Shown piece after piece: positions 1 to 8,292 of a DNA stretch of 64,000 nt. The stretch's first letter is position 1, and every line of letters begins with the position of its first letter. The position numbers and the translations under genes were made by a program. Under the pieces are notes generated by a model. It had not been told where the DNA came from. It saw only the letters and a list, made by a program, of their open reading frames with translations, and ran no database searches. The stretch is from Paenibacillus sp. J2TS4 (lineage in GTDB: Bacteria; Bacillota; Bacilli; Paenibacillales; NBRC-103111), in contig NZ_BOSH01000008.1 in the NCBI RefSeq assembly GCF_018403245.1, forward strand, positions 124,001 to 188,000, given 5' to 3'.

Positions 1-1
1 G

Positions 2-712
2 CTGGTTGTGCTGGTCGCAGCCGGCTGTGGAAAGAAGGAAGACTACAAGCCTGTTGCGATCAACGAGGGAGTGGATCGCTGTGAAGTGTGCAACATGCTG
101 ATAGAGGATGATCACAATGCGACCCAGCTCATTCTAAAAGACGGCAAGCCGCTCAAATTTGACGATCTCGGCGATCTTTTCGTATGGACGAAGGAGCATG
201 GACTGGACGAGGTCGGACAACGATTTGTTCGTGATTATCACAGTCTGGAATGGCTGAAGCTCGAAGAGGCCTACTATGTATATGATAAAACGTTCCAGAC
301 TCCGATGGCTTTCGGCGTCTATTCCTTCAAAGATAAAGCAAGCGCAGAAAAATTTATTGAAGAACAAGGCAAAGGGACGCTGATGTCGGCAAGCGAGCTG
401 GACAGCCATTCCTGGGAGCCTAATATGGATATGATGAAAGGCCACGGCCACGATCATGAGGGGCACGGAAACGGACAGTCAGAAGGTTCTGAAGAGTCTC
501 ATGGCAGCGATAATAGCCATGGAGACGGTCATAAAGATGGTCTTGGGGACTCTCATGGCGATGGAGCAGAGCCCTCTCACGGAGACAGTCATAACAACGA
601 AGGAGCCAAGGATGAGCATAAAGAAGGCACAGAACACTCTGATCCTTCCGATCATGGGGAGCACAAAGAAGACGCTGTTCTCAAGAAGGACAATGAGCAT
701 AGCGAAAAATAA
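2..712 (+). CDS. nosL: NosL-type copper lipoprotein with His-rich tail (5' end cut off)
   Basis: The gene enters from outside the window; the reading frame is already open at base 2, and the signal peptide is missing except for its lipobox end (LVAAGC). The mature part has the NosL pattern CxxCxM (CEVCNM), which in this family binds Cu(I) and hands it to periplasmic or extracytoplasmic copper enzymes such as nitrous oxide reductase. The NosL core fills about the first 140 visible residues. It is followed by about 90 residues rich in His, Gly, Asp, Glu and Ser (about 15 His), probably a disordered metal-binding tail that ordinary NosL proteins lack. Two ABC-2 transporter genes follow in nos-like order, supporting the call. 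Whether nosZ lies upstream cannot be seen. Confidence 0.85.
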   Translation: MVVLVAAGCGKKEDYKPVAINEGVDRCEVCNMLIEDDHNATQLILKDGKPLKFDDLGDLFVWTKEHGLDEVGQRFVRDYHSLEWLKLEEAYYVYDKTFQTPMAFGVYSFKDKASAEKFIEEQGKGTLMSASELDSHSWEPNMDMMKGHGHDHEGHGNGQSEGSEESHGSDNSHGDGHKDGLGDSHGDGAEPSHGDSHNNEGAKDEHKEGTEHSDPSDHGEHKEDAVLKKDNEHSEK

Positions 713-766
713 AGAAGTGCAAAAATCATTACTTACTAATGCCTTCCTAATTGAGGATGTGATTTC

Positions 767-1585
767 ATGCATTGGCTGACAGTGGCCGCACGCGAGGTCA
801 AGCTTGGCTTCCGCAATCCTTGGGCCTATTCATTCATGGCTCTGTTCTCCTTCTTTAGTCTGGCGCTGCTATTGATCCAATCGCAAAGTCAAATGAGCGG
901 CTACACCAGCTCTACGGGAACAATGCTCAATTTGATTTTGTATCTGCTGCCATTGATGACCTTGCTGCTGGGCTCGTTCTCCGTGACAGCGGAAAAGGAA
1001 GAGGGCGGATGGGAGCTGCTATCTACCTACTCTATAAGCACCTCCTCTTATTTGTTGGGCAAATATGGCGGGCTGGCCGTTGTTCTTTTTGCCATCGTTG
1101 GTTTTGGTTACGGGTTCTCCGGGATCATCGGCGCATGGATCGGCAAATCGTTCGCGGCGGATACATTCCTCCTCTTCCTCGCCTTCTCTGCAGGGCTGAT
1201 CCTGCTCTTTCTGGCTTTGGCGATCGGAGTGGGAACGCTGTCGAAGAACCGCTGGCAGGCCTTGACCTATGGAGTAGGAATCTGGTTCTTCCTCATTATA
1301 GGCTGGCCTACTCTACTCCTTTCGGTCCTGGGCTTTCTGCCTTATTTATGGATTAAGCCTGCGCTAGTCGGCTTGACGTTCTTAAATCCGGCCGAGCTGA
1401 TCCGTATTTTTATGATCGTCAAGATGGGAGGAGGAACCGTCTTCGGAGCCGAATACTATCAATGGGTGGATTGGATTCAACAACCATCCGGCACTCCGAT
1501 CTTTATCGCAGTGTGCCTCGCATGGATAGGAGTCTGTCTCGGAGCGGCTATATTCGGATGGGAAAGAAGGCGATACCGTGGATAG
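767..1585 (+). CDS. nosY: ABC-2 type permease, NosY-like
   Basis: A 272-residue integral membrane protein with about six hydrophobic segments and the ABC-2 permease layout: an N-terminal cytoplasmic start, a first TM near residues 20-40, then TMs with the charged loop TAEKEEGGWELLSTY around residues 70-95, as in NosY/YdhX-type permeases. It starts at ATG preceded by GAGGATG. The gene lies 54 bp after the NosL gene and overlaps the ATPase gene by 8 bp, so the two transporter subunits are co-translated. In nos clusters NosDFY is needed for maturation of the copper centre of nitrous oxide reductase; the exact cargo is uncertain. It could equally be a generic copper- or sulfur-linked ABC-2 exporter. 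Confidence 0.75.
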   Translation: MHWLTVAAREVKLGFRNPWAYSFMALFSFFSLALLLIQSQSQMSGYTSSTGTMLNLILYLLPLMTLLLGSFSVTAEKEEGGWELLSTYSISTSSYLLGKYGGLAVVLFAIVGFGYGFSGIIGAWIGKSFAADTFLLFLAFSAGLILLFLALAIGVGTLSKNRWQALTYGVGIWFFLIIGWPTLLLSVLGFLPYLWIKPALVGLTFLNPAELIRIFMIVKMGGGTVFGAEYYQWVDWIQQPSGTPIFIAVCLAWIGVCLGAAIFGWERRRYRG

Positions 1586-2309
1586 ACCCATGCTTGAGCT
1601 TCGTGATGTGAGCAAGCAAATAGATAAGCGTCCTATTGTCCAGCCTATTAGCCTCACCGTTCCCCCGGGGGAAGTTCTCGCCTTGTGCGGCGGGAACGGA
1701 GCAGGGAAAAGCACGATTCTGAGAATGATCGTAGGAATTACCCAACCGACTGCGGGAACCATTCAGGTGAACGGCTACGAGCGGAAAAAGAACCGCAAGG
1801 CTTATGCCGACAGCATTGGTTATATGCCTGACGATTTTCTGTTCGGCCAATCGTTGTCCGCCAAGGAAACCTTGCTTTTCTATGCCAAGCTGCGCCGCAT
1901 TCCCCCAAGCAAGGCCTTGCAAACGTTGGAAAGGGTCGGCCTGCAACAGGTTCAGCACAAATCGGCCACTTCCTATTCTAAAGGAATGCGGCAAAGATTG
2001 TTGTTTGCCCAGGCACTGCTGGCCGATCCCGCTCTGCTCGTGCTGGACGAGCCGACCAACGGGCTGGATCCGTTCTGGATGGAAGCTTTCGTGCAATTTA
2101 TGAAAGAGCTGAAAGCATCAGGCCAGACGGTCATCTTCTCCACCCATCAGTTGGAGGTGGCTGAGGAAGTAGCCGATCGCGTGCTGTTCCTGAACGAAGG
2201 CGAGGTGCTCCGCTCCGGATATACTCGTGAATATAAGGAGGAGTACGGGACAGCGGGCTTGAACGCCGCTTTCGCGGACCTGTTCAAGCAAAAATCGGGC
2301 AGGACTTAA
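1578..2309 (+). CDS. nosF: ABC transporter ATPase, NosF-like
   Basis: A 243-residue ATPase with Walker A GGNGAGKST (residues 38-46), signature YSKGMRQRL (about 133-141), Walker B LLVLDEP (about 153-159) and the H-loop STHQ. The Q-loop position reads YMPDD rather than the usual Gln, as is common in ABC-2 drug/copper ATPases of the CcmA/NosF type. The GTG start lies inside the 3' end of the permease gene, an 8-bp overlap that implies translational coupling. It presumably powers the preceding NosY-like permease. The subfamily assignment rests mainly on context with NosL. Confidence 0.78.
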   Translation: MDRPMLELRDVSKQIDKRPIVQPISLTVPPGEVLALCGGNGAGKSTILRMIVGITQPTAGTIQVNGYERKKNRKAYADSIGYMPDDFLFGQSLSAKETLLFYAKLRRIPPSKALQTLERVGLQQVQHKSATSYSKGMRQRLLFAQALLADPALLVLDEPTNGLDPFWMEAFVQFMKELKASGQTVIFSTHQLEVAEEVADRVLFLNEGEVLRSGYTREYKEEYGTAGLNAAFADLFKQKSGRT

Positions 2310-2315
2310 ATCTTC

Positions 2316-2372
2316 ATGGGCACTTTCCTTCGCAATGGAAGGACGGCTTTCTTTAGTGCCACTTATATAGCC
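2316..2372 (+). repeat. Solo end fragment of the TATATA/ACTAAAGAAA repeat family
   Basis: This stretch matches the right end of the repeat at 5411-5763: a CACTTTCCTTCG...GGCTTTCTTTAGTGCCACTTATATAG pattern with the typical terminal CTTTCTTTAGTGCCAC and TATATAG. Only about 55 bp of the element remain, between the NosF-like gene and the next lipoprotein gene, so it is a truncated copy. Confidence 0.7.
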
Positions 2373-2403
2373 CTGCCACTTTATAAGAAATAGGGGGTCC
2401 ATA

Positions 2404-2799
2404 ATGAGAAATCGTACCTTTCAGCTCATGATTACGGGCTTGCTGCTTGCTGTTCTGGCGGCATGCGGTACCGTGCAGACTGATCTTCCCGACGGAATAG
2501 CCGTTCCCGAGGACAATATTTTTATAACTACCCAACCGGAGCCTCCAGTCGCCAAGCAGGAGACGACTTTAACCGTCGAGCTAAAAAAGCTCCCTGAGCC
2601 GGACGATACGACGGTCGATCTGGAAATTCGCAAGGAAGGATCCGTCCGCGGGAAATTTATCAAGACAAAGCCCGACAAAGGAGGAGAAAACTTCTCCACA
2701 CAGACAACGTTTGACGATGCAGGAAAATATGAAGTCATTATCCACATCTATGCCCCTGACGTTCATCAAACCGTTCCGCGAGATTTGGAAGTTCAATAA
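2404..2799 (+). CDS. YtkA/FixH-like lipoprotein
   Basis: A 131-residue lipoprotein: a basic start, a hydrophobic stretch and the lipobox AVLAAC with Cys21. The mature part carries a small beta-sandwich-like region in which an amphipathic segment (ETTLTVELKKL) leads to FDDAGKYEVIIHIYAPDVHQT, the layout of the YtkA-like/FixH family found near copper and cytochrome-oxidase assembly genes in Bacillales. The RBS AGGGGG lies just before ATG. It sits 94 bp after the NosF-like gene, with a repeat fragment between, and probably belongs to the same copper-handling group. Function beyond an extracytoplasmic accessory role is not known. Confidence 0.65.
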   Translation: MRNRTFQLMITGLLLAVLAACGTVQTDLPDGIAVPEDNIFITTQPEPPVAKQETTLTVELKKLPEPDDTTVDLEIRKEGSVRGKFIKTKPDKGGENFSTQTTFDDAGKYEVIIHIYAPDVHQTVPRDLEVQ

Positions 2800-2892
2800 T
2801 GGAGAGAGGGAATTTCCATCTGCCAACCACACTCCGGGCACTTGAGAGTTGCTGGAAAGAACGGTAACATAAACGTGAGGAGGGATGTAAAG

Positions 2893-3819
2893 ATGCATTA
2901 TCGCAGGCTTGGTAAAACCGATCTTAAAGTTTCCGTCATTGGAATCGGGACCTGGCAATTCGGGGGAGAATGGGGCAAAGATTTTGCACAGGATGAAGTA
3001 GACCGGATTCTCGGGCGGGCCAAAGAACTCGGCATCAATCTAATAGATACAGCGGAATGCTATGGCGACCATCTATCGGAACGATTCATTGGAGAGTTTC
3101 TGCATAAGGACCGGCGGGAGGACTGGGTCGTCGCCACCAAGTTCGGGCATGAATTCCATGGACATCTCCATCGGACGGACCGTTATTCCGCTGAGGATGC
3201 GATCAAGCAATTGGAACAATCTCTCAAGGCGTTGAAGACGGACTACATTGACCTGTACCAGTTTCACTCCGGTCCGAATGAAGCTTTTGATAACGACGAG
3301 CTCTGGACGGTGTTAGACAAGCAGGTGCAGGCCGGAAAAATCCGCCATCTGGGAACCTCCATTGCCAAGAATGACAATCTTCATCAGACAGAGCAAGCAA
3401 CGCGCGTGAATTCCAAGGTCATTCAGGTCATATACAACCGGCTTGACCGCCAGCCGGAGGGCCAAGTTTTCCCTTCCTGTATCGAACAAGATCTTGGAGT
3501 CTTGGCACGGGTCCCGCTGGCCAGCGGCTATTTGAGCGGCAAGTATAAGCCTGGCGCCGTATTTGAGAGCAACGACGTGAGGCATCGACATGACCCTGAG
3601 CAAACAAAGAAAAAACTGGCTCAAGTGGAGGAAATTCGCTTGAAGGAAGTGCCGGAAGGAATGGATATGGCTCAATGGGCGCTTGCCTGGTGCCTTAAAC
3701 ATGATGCGGTCACAAGCGTCATTCCCGGCTGCAAGAATGCAGAGCAGGTCGAGGCTAATGCAAGTGCTGTCCAGTGGGTGAGCGAGAAGCACCCCCAGGC
3801 GTGGAAGGCGGATGCTTAA
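2893..3819 (+). CDS. Aldo/keto reductase
   Basis: A 308-residue NADPH-dependent oxidoreductase of the AKR superfamily. The start was moved to ATG 2893 because GAGGAGGG lies 7-12 bp upstream and the protein then begins with the classic RRLGKTDLKVSVIGIGTW. The catalytic tetrad is visible as Asp52, Tyr58 (IDTAECYG), Lys83 (VVATKFG) and His125 (LYQFHSG). The C-terminal part carries the cofactor-binding VIPGCKNAEQVEANA. The length is normal for the family. It stands alone and convergent to the DUF2203 gene, so no pathway can be assigned; the substrate is unknown. Confidence 0.85.
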   Translation: MHYRRLGKTDLKVSVIGIGTWQFGGEWGKDFAQDEVDRILGRAKELGINLIDTAECYGDHLSERFIGEFLHKDRREDWVVATKFGHEFHGHLHRTDRYSAEDAIKQLEQSLKALKTDYIDLYQFHSGPNEAFDNDELWTVLDKQVQAGKIRHLGTSIAKNDNLHQTEQATRVNSKVIQVIYNRLDRQPEGQVFPSCIEQDLGVLARVPLASGYLSGKYKPGAVFESNDVRHRHDPEQTKKKLAQVEEIRLKEVPEGMDMAQWALAWCLKHDAVTSVIPGCKNAEQVEANASAVQWVSEKHPQAWKADA

Positions 3820-3975
3820 CCCGCCCTTGCTGTGTAAGCACCGCTCGGGATGATTTCTATCTGTCATCTATGAAAATCAGGTTAACGGTTATATCCTGAA
3901 GCGATAGTGGGCGAATAAGAACTACCCTTGCTATGGCCAAATACTATTGAGGGCCGCATTGAGGGCCACAAGGAA

Positions 3976-4012
3976 AGGCTTTCCTTTTACTCTCTGGAGT
4001 TAGGGAAAGCCT
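3976..4012. terminator. Stem-loop between convergent genes
   Basis: Inverted repeat AGGCTTTCC ... GGAAAGCCT with a 19-nt loop, between the aldo/keto reductase (+) and DUF2203 (-) genes. The T-tract is weak on either strand, so terminator function is likely but not certain. Confidence 0.5.
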
Positions 4013-4055
4013 GTTTATTGGGCGGCCAGTGCTTGTCACAGTCTTGAGCCTGCTG

Positions 4056-4463
4056 CTAGGGCCCATCCTCTTCCAAGGGCTTTCTTCCAGCAAATCCATC
4101 CTCAGGACCATGATAATAGCTAATTTTCTCCTCTCCTTGCTTCCAGCAAAGCAGCACTTCCTCCCCATTCATCACCGACGGAAAATCAACGAGACCCAAT
4201 TCAATATCTTTGAGCTCGGCTCCTTTATGAGTAATGCTGTTAGCAATGGTTTGCGCTTCAATTTGAAGAAATTCAAGCTCGCACTCCAAAGAAAAGAAAG
4301 GGTCCGACCGGTTTTCATCTGTGACAGGAGCAGTCTGCTTCAGGTGACGTAAATCGGCGTACATTCGCTCAAATTGATTTTTAATATTTTGCAATGCCTC
4401 CACTTCCTGGCGGATAATCGGCAGTATGGCATTGGCTTCCTCGGGTGTAAACCATTTTTTCAC
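4056..4463 (-). CDS. DUF2203 family protein
   Basis: A 135-residue cytoplasmic protein of the DUF2203 family, recognised by the N-terminal WFTPEEANAILPIIRQ segment and the C-terminal GLVDFPSVMNGEEVLLCWK and ISYYHGPEDGFAGRKPL. The function of the family is unknown. A longer open frame exists, but AAGGAGG followed 8 bp later by GTG (4463) gives the best start. It lies 142 bp downstream of the HAD gene on the same strand and may be cotranscribed with it. Confidence 0.8.
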   Translation of the reverse strand: MKKWFTPEEANAILPIIRQEVEALQNIKNQFERMYADLRHLKQTAPVTDENRSDPFFSLECELEFLQIEAQTIANSITHKGAELKDIELGLVDFPSVMNGEEVLLCWKQGEEKISYYHGPEDGFAGRKPLEEDGP

Positions 4464-4605
4464 TGCCTCTTCCTCCTTTCTATCCTGCATTCTATATCTG
4501 CATTGCGGCAAAATTTTTTCTAATCTCCCCGGTCTTTTCCAGTCAATCCTCTGCCGAAGCTGTATTCACGGTTTGGAATCTTGGCTTGAAACCATGTCCA
4601 TTATT

Positions 4606-5319
4606 TTAAAGATAATCGAACAGCTCGTCCATTCTGCTAATACAACCAATAACCGGCACATCATTGCTTTTCAGCTCGGCATTGTCCCCGCAATAAGAAA
4701 GAAACTGTGAGCCGCCTGCTTGCGCGGCTTTGCCGTCTATCCAGGAATCGCCTATAAACAACCATTCCTCAGGCGGAATCTGCGGATATAACTTATGGAC
4801 ATACCGGACTCCATCCGGAGCCGGTTTAAGCCGGATCATCTGCTCCCGGCCAATCACATGATCGAAATATGATTCCACCCCGGTTTCGACCAAAGCCGTC
4901 ATAGCCGCAGAATATGCGTTGTTCGTCAATATAACTAAAGGATAACGGCCATGAAGCTCAGCCAATACTTCTCTAACTCCCGGCTCTAATCCCGCTCCCT
5001 TCATTCCTGCCTGCTCATATTCGGTCACGACCTTCCAGACACCCGGGAGCCATTGCTCTTCCCCGGAACCATATTCTCTGGCAAGCTCTATTAACTGGGA
5101 ACTGGTGCAGCTAGTCCAACTAATGGAATCCGGCAGCAATCGATGCTCCTGCAAATAGGAATAAACCCCTTGTTTCATTCCGGGAAAATCAATCGAGGAA
5201 CGAAGCACTGTATTATCCATATCAAACATGATCCCCCGGATGGACAGATGGTTAAGCAACCGATCATTCCTCCCCTCAATCTCTAATCCTTCTTTAATCA
5301 CATAGGGCAAATTTAACAT
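4606..5319 (-). CDS. HAD-superfamily hydrolase
   Basis: A 237-residue haloacid-dehalogenase-like hydrolase, probably a phosphatase acting on a small phosphorylated metabolite. Motif I is FDMDNT (Asp33, Asp35), motif II is VILTNNA, motif III is the Lys of RLKPAPDG, and motif IV is IGDSWIDGKAA. A helical cap region lies between motifs I and II. No strong RBS precedes ATG 5319, so the true start may be slightly internal (MFDMDNT has a purine-rich stretch upstream). Substrate unknown; it could be a phosphoglycolate phosphatase-like enzyme. Confidence 0.75.
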   Translation of the reverse strand: MLNLPYVIKEGLEIEGRNDRLLNHLSIRGIMFDMDNTVLRSSIDFPGMKQGVYSYLQEHRLLPDSISWTSCTSSQLIELAREYGSGEEQWLPGVWKVVTEYEQAGMKGAGLEPGVREVLAELHGRYPLVILTNNAYSAAMTALVETGVESYFDHVIGREQMIRLKPAPDGVRYVHKLYPQIPPEEWLFIGDSWIDGKAAQAGGSQFLSYCGDNAELKSNDVPVIGCISRMDELFDYL

Positions 5320-5410
5320 GAGAAAGCATAGGCTTTCAATATCGCAAGCAAATGTTTCCCGGAAGAGTTATTTCTATAATAATAAGGTCTTCAGAAAATA
5401 GTGTGTCCTA

Positions 5411-5763
5411 AATCTATATAAATTGAACTAAAGATTTCATAGATGGAGTGGAGAAAGAAAGATGCTTCCAGGGCGAGATTTGGCTTTGTATTCCTACCAT
5501 CCGAAGGCCCATCCAATGAATAAGGAACGATTAGTTGAATCGGGGTCCCCGAAAAGTAATGTATAAACCTTTTTCGAAGCAAAGTCAGGGGGATCGACCG
5601 CGCCTAGAGGAGGGTTTAGACGCCGACCGTGTTACGGTGCGGACGGATTTCACTACGAAGCATATCCTCACTTTTTGGGGAAGGAGGTTGAAATTTGAAG
5701 CTTCAGAGGCACTCTCCTTCGGAACGGAATGATCGCTTTCTTTAGTGCCACCTCTTATATAGA
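5411..5763 (-). repeat. Long copy of the TIR repeat family (MITE-like)
   Basis: About 350 bp bounded by imperfect terminal inverted repeats: left TCTATATAAATTGAACTAAAGA, right (reverse complement) TCTATATAAGAGGTGGCACTAAAGAAA. Read on the minus strand it is colinear with the copies at 16083-16346 and 55565-55832, but it keeps an extra ~100 bp core that those two copies lack. The same core is found at 59297-59455. An internal reading frame runs on the plus strand through much of it and ends in FEASEALSFGTE. It carries no recognisable transposase, so it is a non-autonomous mobile element or a structured repeat. Confidence 0.75.
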
Positions 5764-5783
5764 ATCTTCCCATAGGAAGAATT

Positions 5784-5968
5784 GGAGTGCAAAAGTGCCT
5801 CTTAAATCAACCTTTATCCTGAGATTCGGGATTCAAGTGCAAAAGTACCCTTTAATGGGGGCAGAATCGTCGCTTTTCAGTAAACGCAGAAAATAGAGCG
5901 CATTTTTACACCTGCTATCGCAAAATGACTAAAACGGTAGAATTGGGGTGCATTTTTGCACCTTAGTT
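5784..5968. repeat. Intergenic repeat with TGCAAAAGTGC-type motifs (copy 1)
   Basis: A run of short units built around GTGCAAAAGTGCC, AAGTGCAAAAGTACCCT, AGCGCATTTTTACACC and GGTGCATTTTTGCACCTTA. The same succession in the same orientation occurs at 15850-16072. Both copies touch a copy of the TIR repeat family, on its right here and on its left there. Confidence 0.7.
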
Positions 5969-6660
5969 CTGTTACCTGCCTAAGTACAGAGAATTATTAA
6001 ATACATAGTACCTTTCGCATCGGCTCCTTCTTGCGGAGCCAGGTCGCATCGATTCTTTCATGTATACCAGCGGCAACCATGACGCTGCAACTTTAAAATG
6101 GAGTCCGGCATGCCTGAGAGAACGAACGGGAAGTATGTGAGGCAGCGATCTTATCAAACACTGATTCCGGTTTGGAGCCATCACAAGTCACCTATGGTTT
6201 TCTTGTTGGTCCGTTGACCAATCGACTCCCACCTCAAGCATACTCTATCCTCCATCCGTTTCCATCTTTGTTCGCAATAACAATAATAGATGGTGCTCTG
6301 GTTTAATATACTACCGCCAGAGGACAGCACAGGCGGTAGTATGGCAGTCTATTATAAATCCTCGACAACTGACGGCAGCTCGTCTGGTTCCGTTCAAGAA
6401 GTTACGGGAAGCATGTCCAATTCCTGATCAAATGAATCAGCAACCAGACTTCAGCCCCGAGCTGACAGGGGATCAGGTAACCCCGCCTTTCTAGCAGTAA
6501 GCCTGCTATTTCCTGCTATTTAAAACTTCTTAGCTCGGACCAGTAAAGCCAAATCAACATTTTTAAAGTCCATTCCATGTCCTGCATTCTAGCAACCTCC
6601 TTTTCTTCCGACTCGATCCAATATATGAGCGCTGAAGAAGAAAGGATTGGGGACAGGTCT
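5969..6660. other. Intergenic stretch with no recognisable gene
   Basis: No ORF here has both a start with an RBS and a recognisable product. It holds one clear perfect inverted repeat, TACTACCGCC ... GGCGGTAGTA (6309-6341). An open but startless plus-strand frame runs through about 6170-6490; no family was recognised and it may be chance or a relic. Confidence 0.4.
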
Positions 6661-6666
6661 ACTCTA

Positions 6667-6698
6667 TGAAAAAAGTAGCTCCTGCCCCATCGGAGCTG
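6667..6698 (-). terminator. Rho-independent terminator of the cobyrinate synthase gene
   Basis: On the minus strand AGCAGCTCC pairs with GGAGCTACT around a GATGGGGCA loop, followed directly by TTTTTTC. It lies 65 bp after the stop codon of the cobB/cbiA gene. Confidence 0.8.
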
Positions 6699-6762
6699 CT
6701 AGATTAATAGTTGGCAGATAGATAGATAAAGCAGCTGCTCTGCGATCAGATTATGGACGGAA

Positions 6763-8292
6763 TTATCGGCTGGCCTGCCTATATTCCCGGCAGCGGTTCA
6801 ACCAACGGACAACCAACTGCGGATTCGAGCCAAAATGGATATGGGAGTAGCCGGCTACCAAGTTTCCTTCTTGATAGCCTTCGGCTTGCTCCCCTTTACG
6901 CCCTTTTGTCCAGTAAGCATGAGCCCCCTCGCCCGCTGGCGTAAAGACCGAGTAGTGGAATTGGTGTCCTCGAGCCGTCTCTTCTTCCCCGAGCAAAAAA
7001 TTCCGTTCGGTCCCCCGAATTTCCCGATAGCCCAGCGCCTGCAGCCGATCCTTCATTTCGGTAAAGCCGGGAATGAGTCCCACCATCGGATAGCTCTGAC
7101 CGTCCCGGGTGCGGATTTCGTCGGTTAAATACATAAAACCGCCGCATTCCGCCAAGGCAGGCATCCCGCTTCGTATTCCTTCTCTAATGGAAGCCTTTGT
7201 CTCTTCTTGTGCAGAGAGGACGGACGCGAATTCCTCCGGAAAACCGCCGCCGATATAAAGGCCGCTCGCTCCCTCCGGAATCAGCTCGCCCCGGAGCGGC
7301 GAGAAGTAGACGCATTCCGCTCCATACGCCTCCAGCAGCTCGATATTCTCCGGGTAGTAAAAGTGAAAGGCGGCATCCTTCGCGATAGCTATGCGAAGGC
7401 GCGGTTCCTCCTCTTGCGATGTCCCGGAAATGGAGCGGGTGAAACCGCGAGAGCCAGCAAGCGGAGCGGCGGGAGGGTCGGAGGGCGGCGGCGAGCCCAG
7501 GTTCAGCGGCGGGCAGGACGAAGCAGGCGCCGGTGCGGGCGGGAACATAGTCCGCTCCGCCCGCACCGGCGGCGACTTCGCCAGCGCGAGCAGCTGATCG
7601 AGCTCGAGCCCGGCCTCCGCGAGATCGGCGAGCCGCTCGAACAGCGGCTCCAGCTCGCCTCGCGCGAGCGCCGGGATCAGCCCGAGGTGCCGCTCGGGCA
7701 GAGCGACGGCGTCATCCCGCCGCAGCCAACCGAGTGCGGGAATTCCGCACTCCTGCTCGATGGCGGCTTGAATGAGCCGATAGTGCCCCTCGCTTCCGAT
7801 GCGGCCTGCGATGACTCCGGCAATCCGGATGTCATCGGAGAAGCGCTGGAAGCCCTGCACGATCGCCGCCGCCGAGCGGGCCATGCCGGCGCAGTCGACG
7901 ACGAGCACGACCGGGCAAGCCAGCAATTGGCTGATCTCCGCCGTGCTGCCCGCGTTGCTCGTCGGGTCTTTGCCGTCATAGAAGCCCATGACCCCCTCAA
8001 TGAGGTTTATGTCCGCTTCCTGGGAGCCACGGACATAAACCTCCTTCACTCCATCGGGGGTCAGCATCCAGCTATCCAGGTTCCGTGACACTCTCCCTGT
8101 AATCGCAGTGTGATAGCTCGGATCGATATAATCCGGTCCACACTTGAATCCCTGTACTTTATAGCCTCTTCTTCTTAAAGCCGCCATAATCGCCAGCGTA
8201 GCCGTCGTTTTGCCGCTTCCGCTGCCGGTTCCGGCGATGACCAATCGATGATCGGATGGTTGTACGGTTTTCAAATCGGTTTTCAATTCCAT
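6763..8292 (-). CDS. cbiA: Cobyrinate a,c-diamide synthase
   Basis: A 509-residue two-domain amidotransferase that amidates the a and c side chains of (hydrogeno)cobyrinate in cobalamin synthesis, using ATP and glutamine. The N-terminal dethiobiotin-synthetase-like ATPase has the P-loop GTGSGSGKTT (21-30), FKCGPDYIDPSYH and IEGVMGFYDG. The C-terminal class-I glutaminase-like domain has the nucleophile Cys383 in AECGGFMYL and the late GYSHIHFGSNP. A Pro/Ala/Ser-rich linker of about 60 residues joins the domains, longer than usual. The region 7400-8000 is much richer in GC than its surroundings. No other cobalamin genes are adjacent; a clear cobalamin riboswitch upstream was not found. Confidence 0.92.
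   Translation of the reverse strand: MELKTDLKTVQPSDHRLVIAGTGSGSGKTTATLAIMAALRRRGYKVQGFKCGPDYIDPSYHTAITGRVSRNLDSWMLTPDGVKEVYVRGSQEADINLIEGVMGFYDGKDPTSNAGSTAEISQLLACPVVLVVDCAGMARSAAAIVQGFQRFSDDIRIAGVIAGRIGSEGHYRLIQAAIEQECGIPALGWLRRDDAVALPERHLGLIPALARGELEPLFERLADLAEAGLELDQLLALAKSPPVRAERTMFPPAPAPASSCPPLNLGSPPPSDPPAAPLAGSRGFTRSISGTSQEEEPRLRIAIAKDAAFHFYYPENIELLEAYGAECVYFSPLRGELIPEGASGLYIGGGFPEEFASVLSAQEETKASIREGIRSGMPALAECGGFMYLTDEIRTRDGQSYPMVGLIPGFTEMKDRLQALGYREIRGTERNFLLGEEETARGHQFHYSVFTPAGEGAHAYWTKGRKGEQAEGYQEGNLVAGYSHIHFGSNPQLVVRWLNRCREYRQASR

Noticed and set aside
5784..5968. CRISPR array
   Set aside because: Repeated motifs are short, unequal in spacing and partly palindromic, with no constant repeat/spacer structure and no cas genes.
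6170..6495. Startless open frame ending in a Pro/Gln-rich stretch
   Set aside because: No start codon with an RBS, no recognised family, and codon use unlike neighbouring genes; could be chance.
7207..8088. 293-codon plus-strand open frame
   Set aside because: It is antisense to the well-supported cobyrinate synthase gene in its GC-rich part, where stop codons are rare by composition; its Arg-rich product has no recognisable domain.
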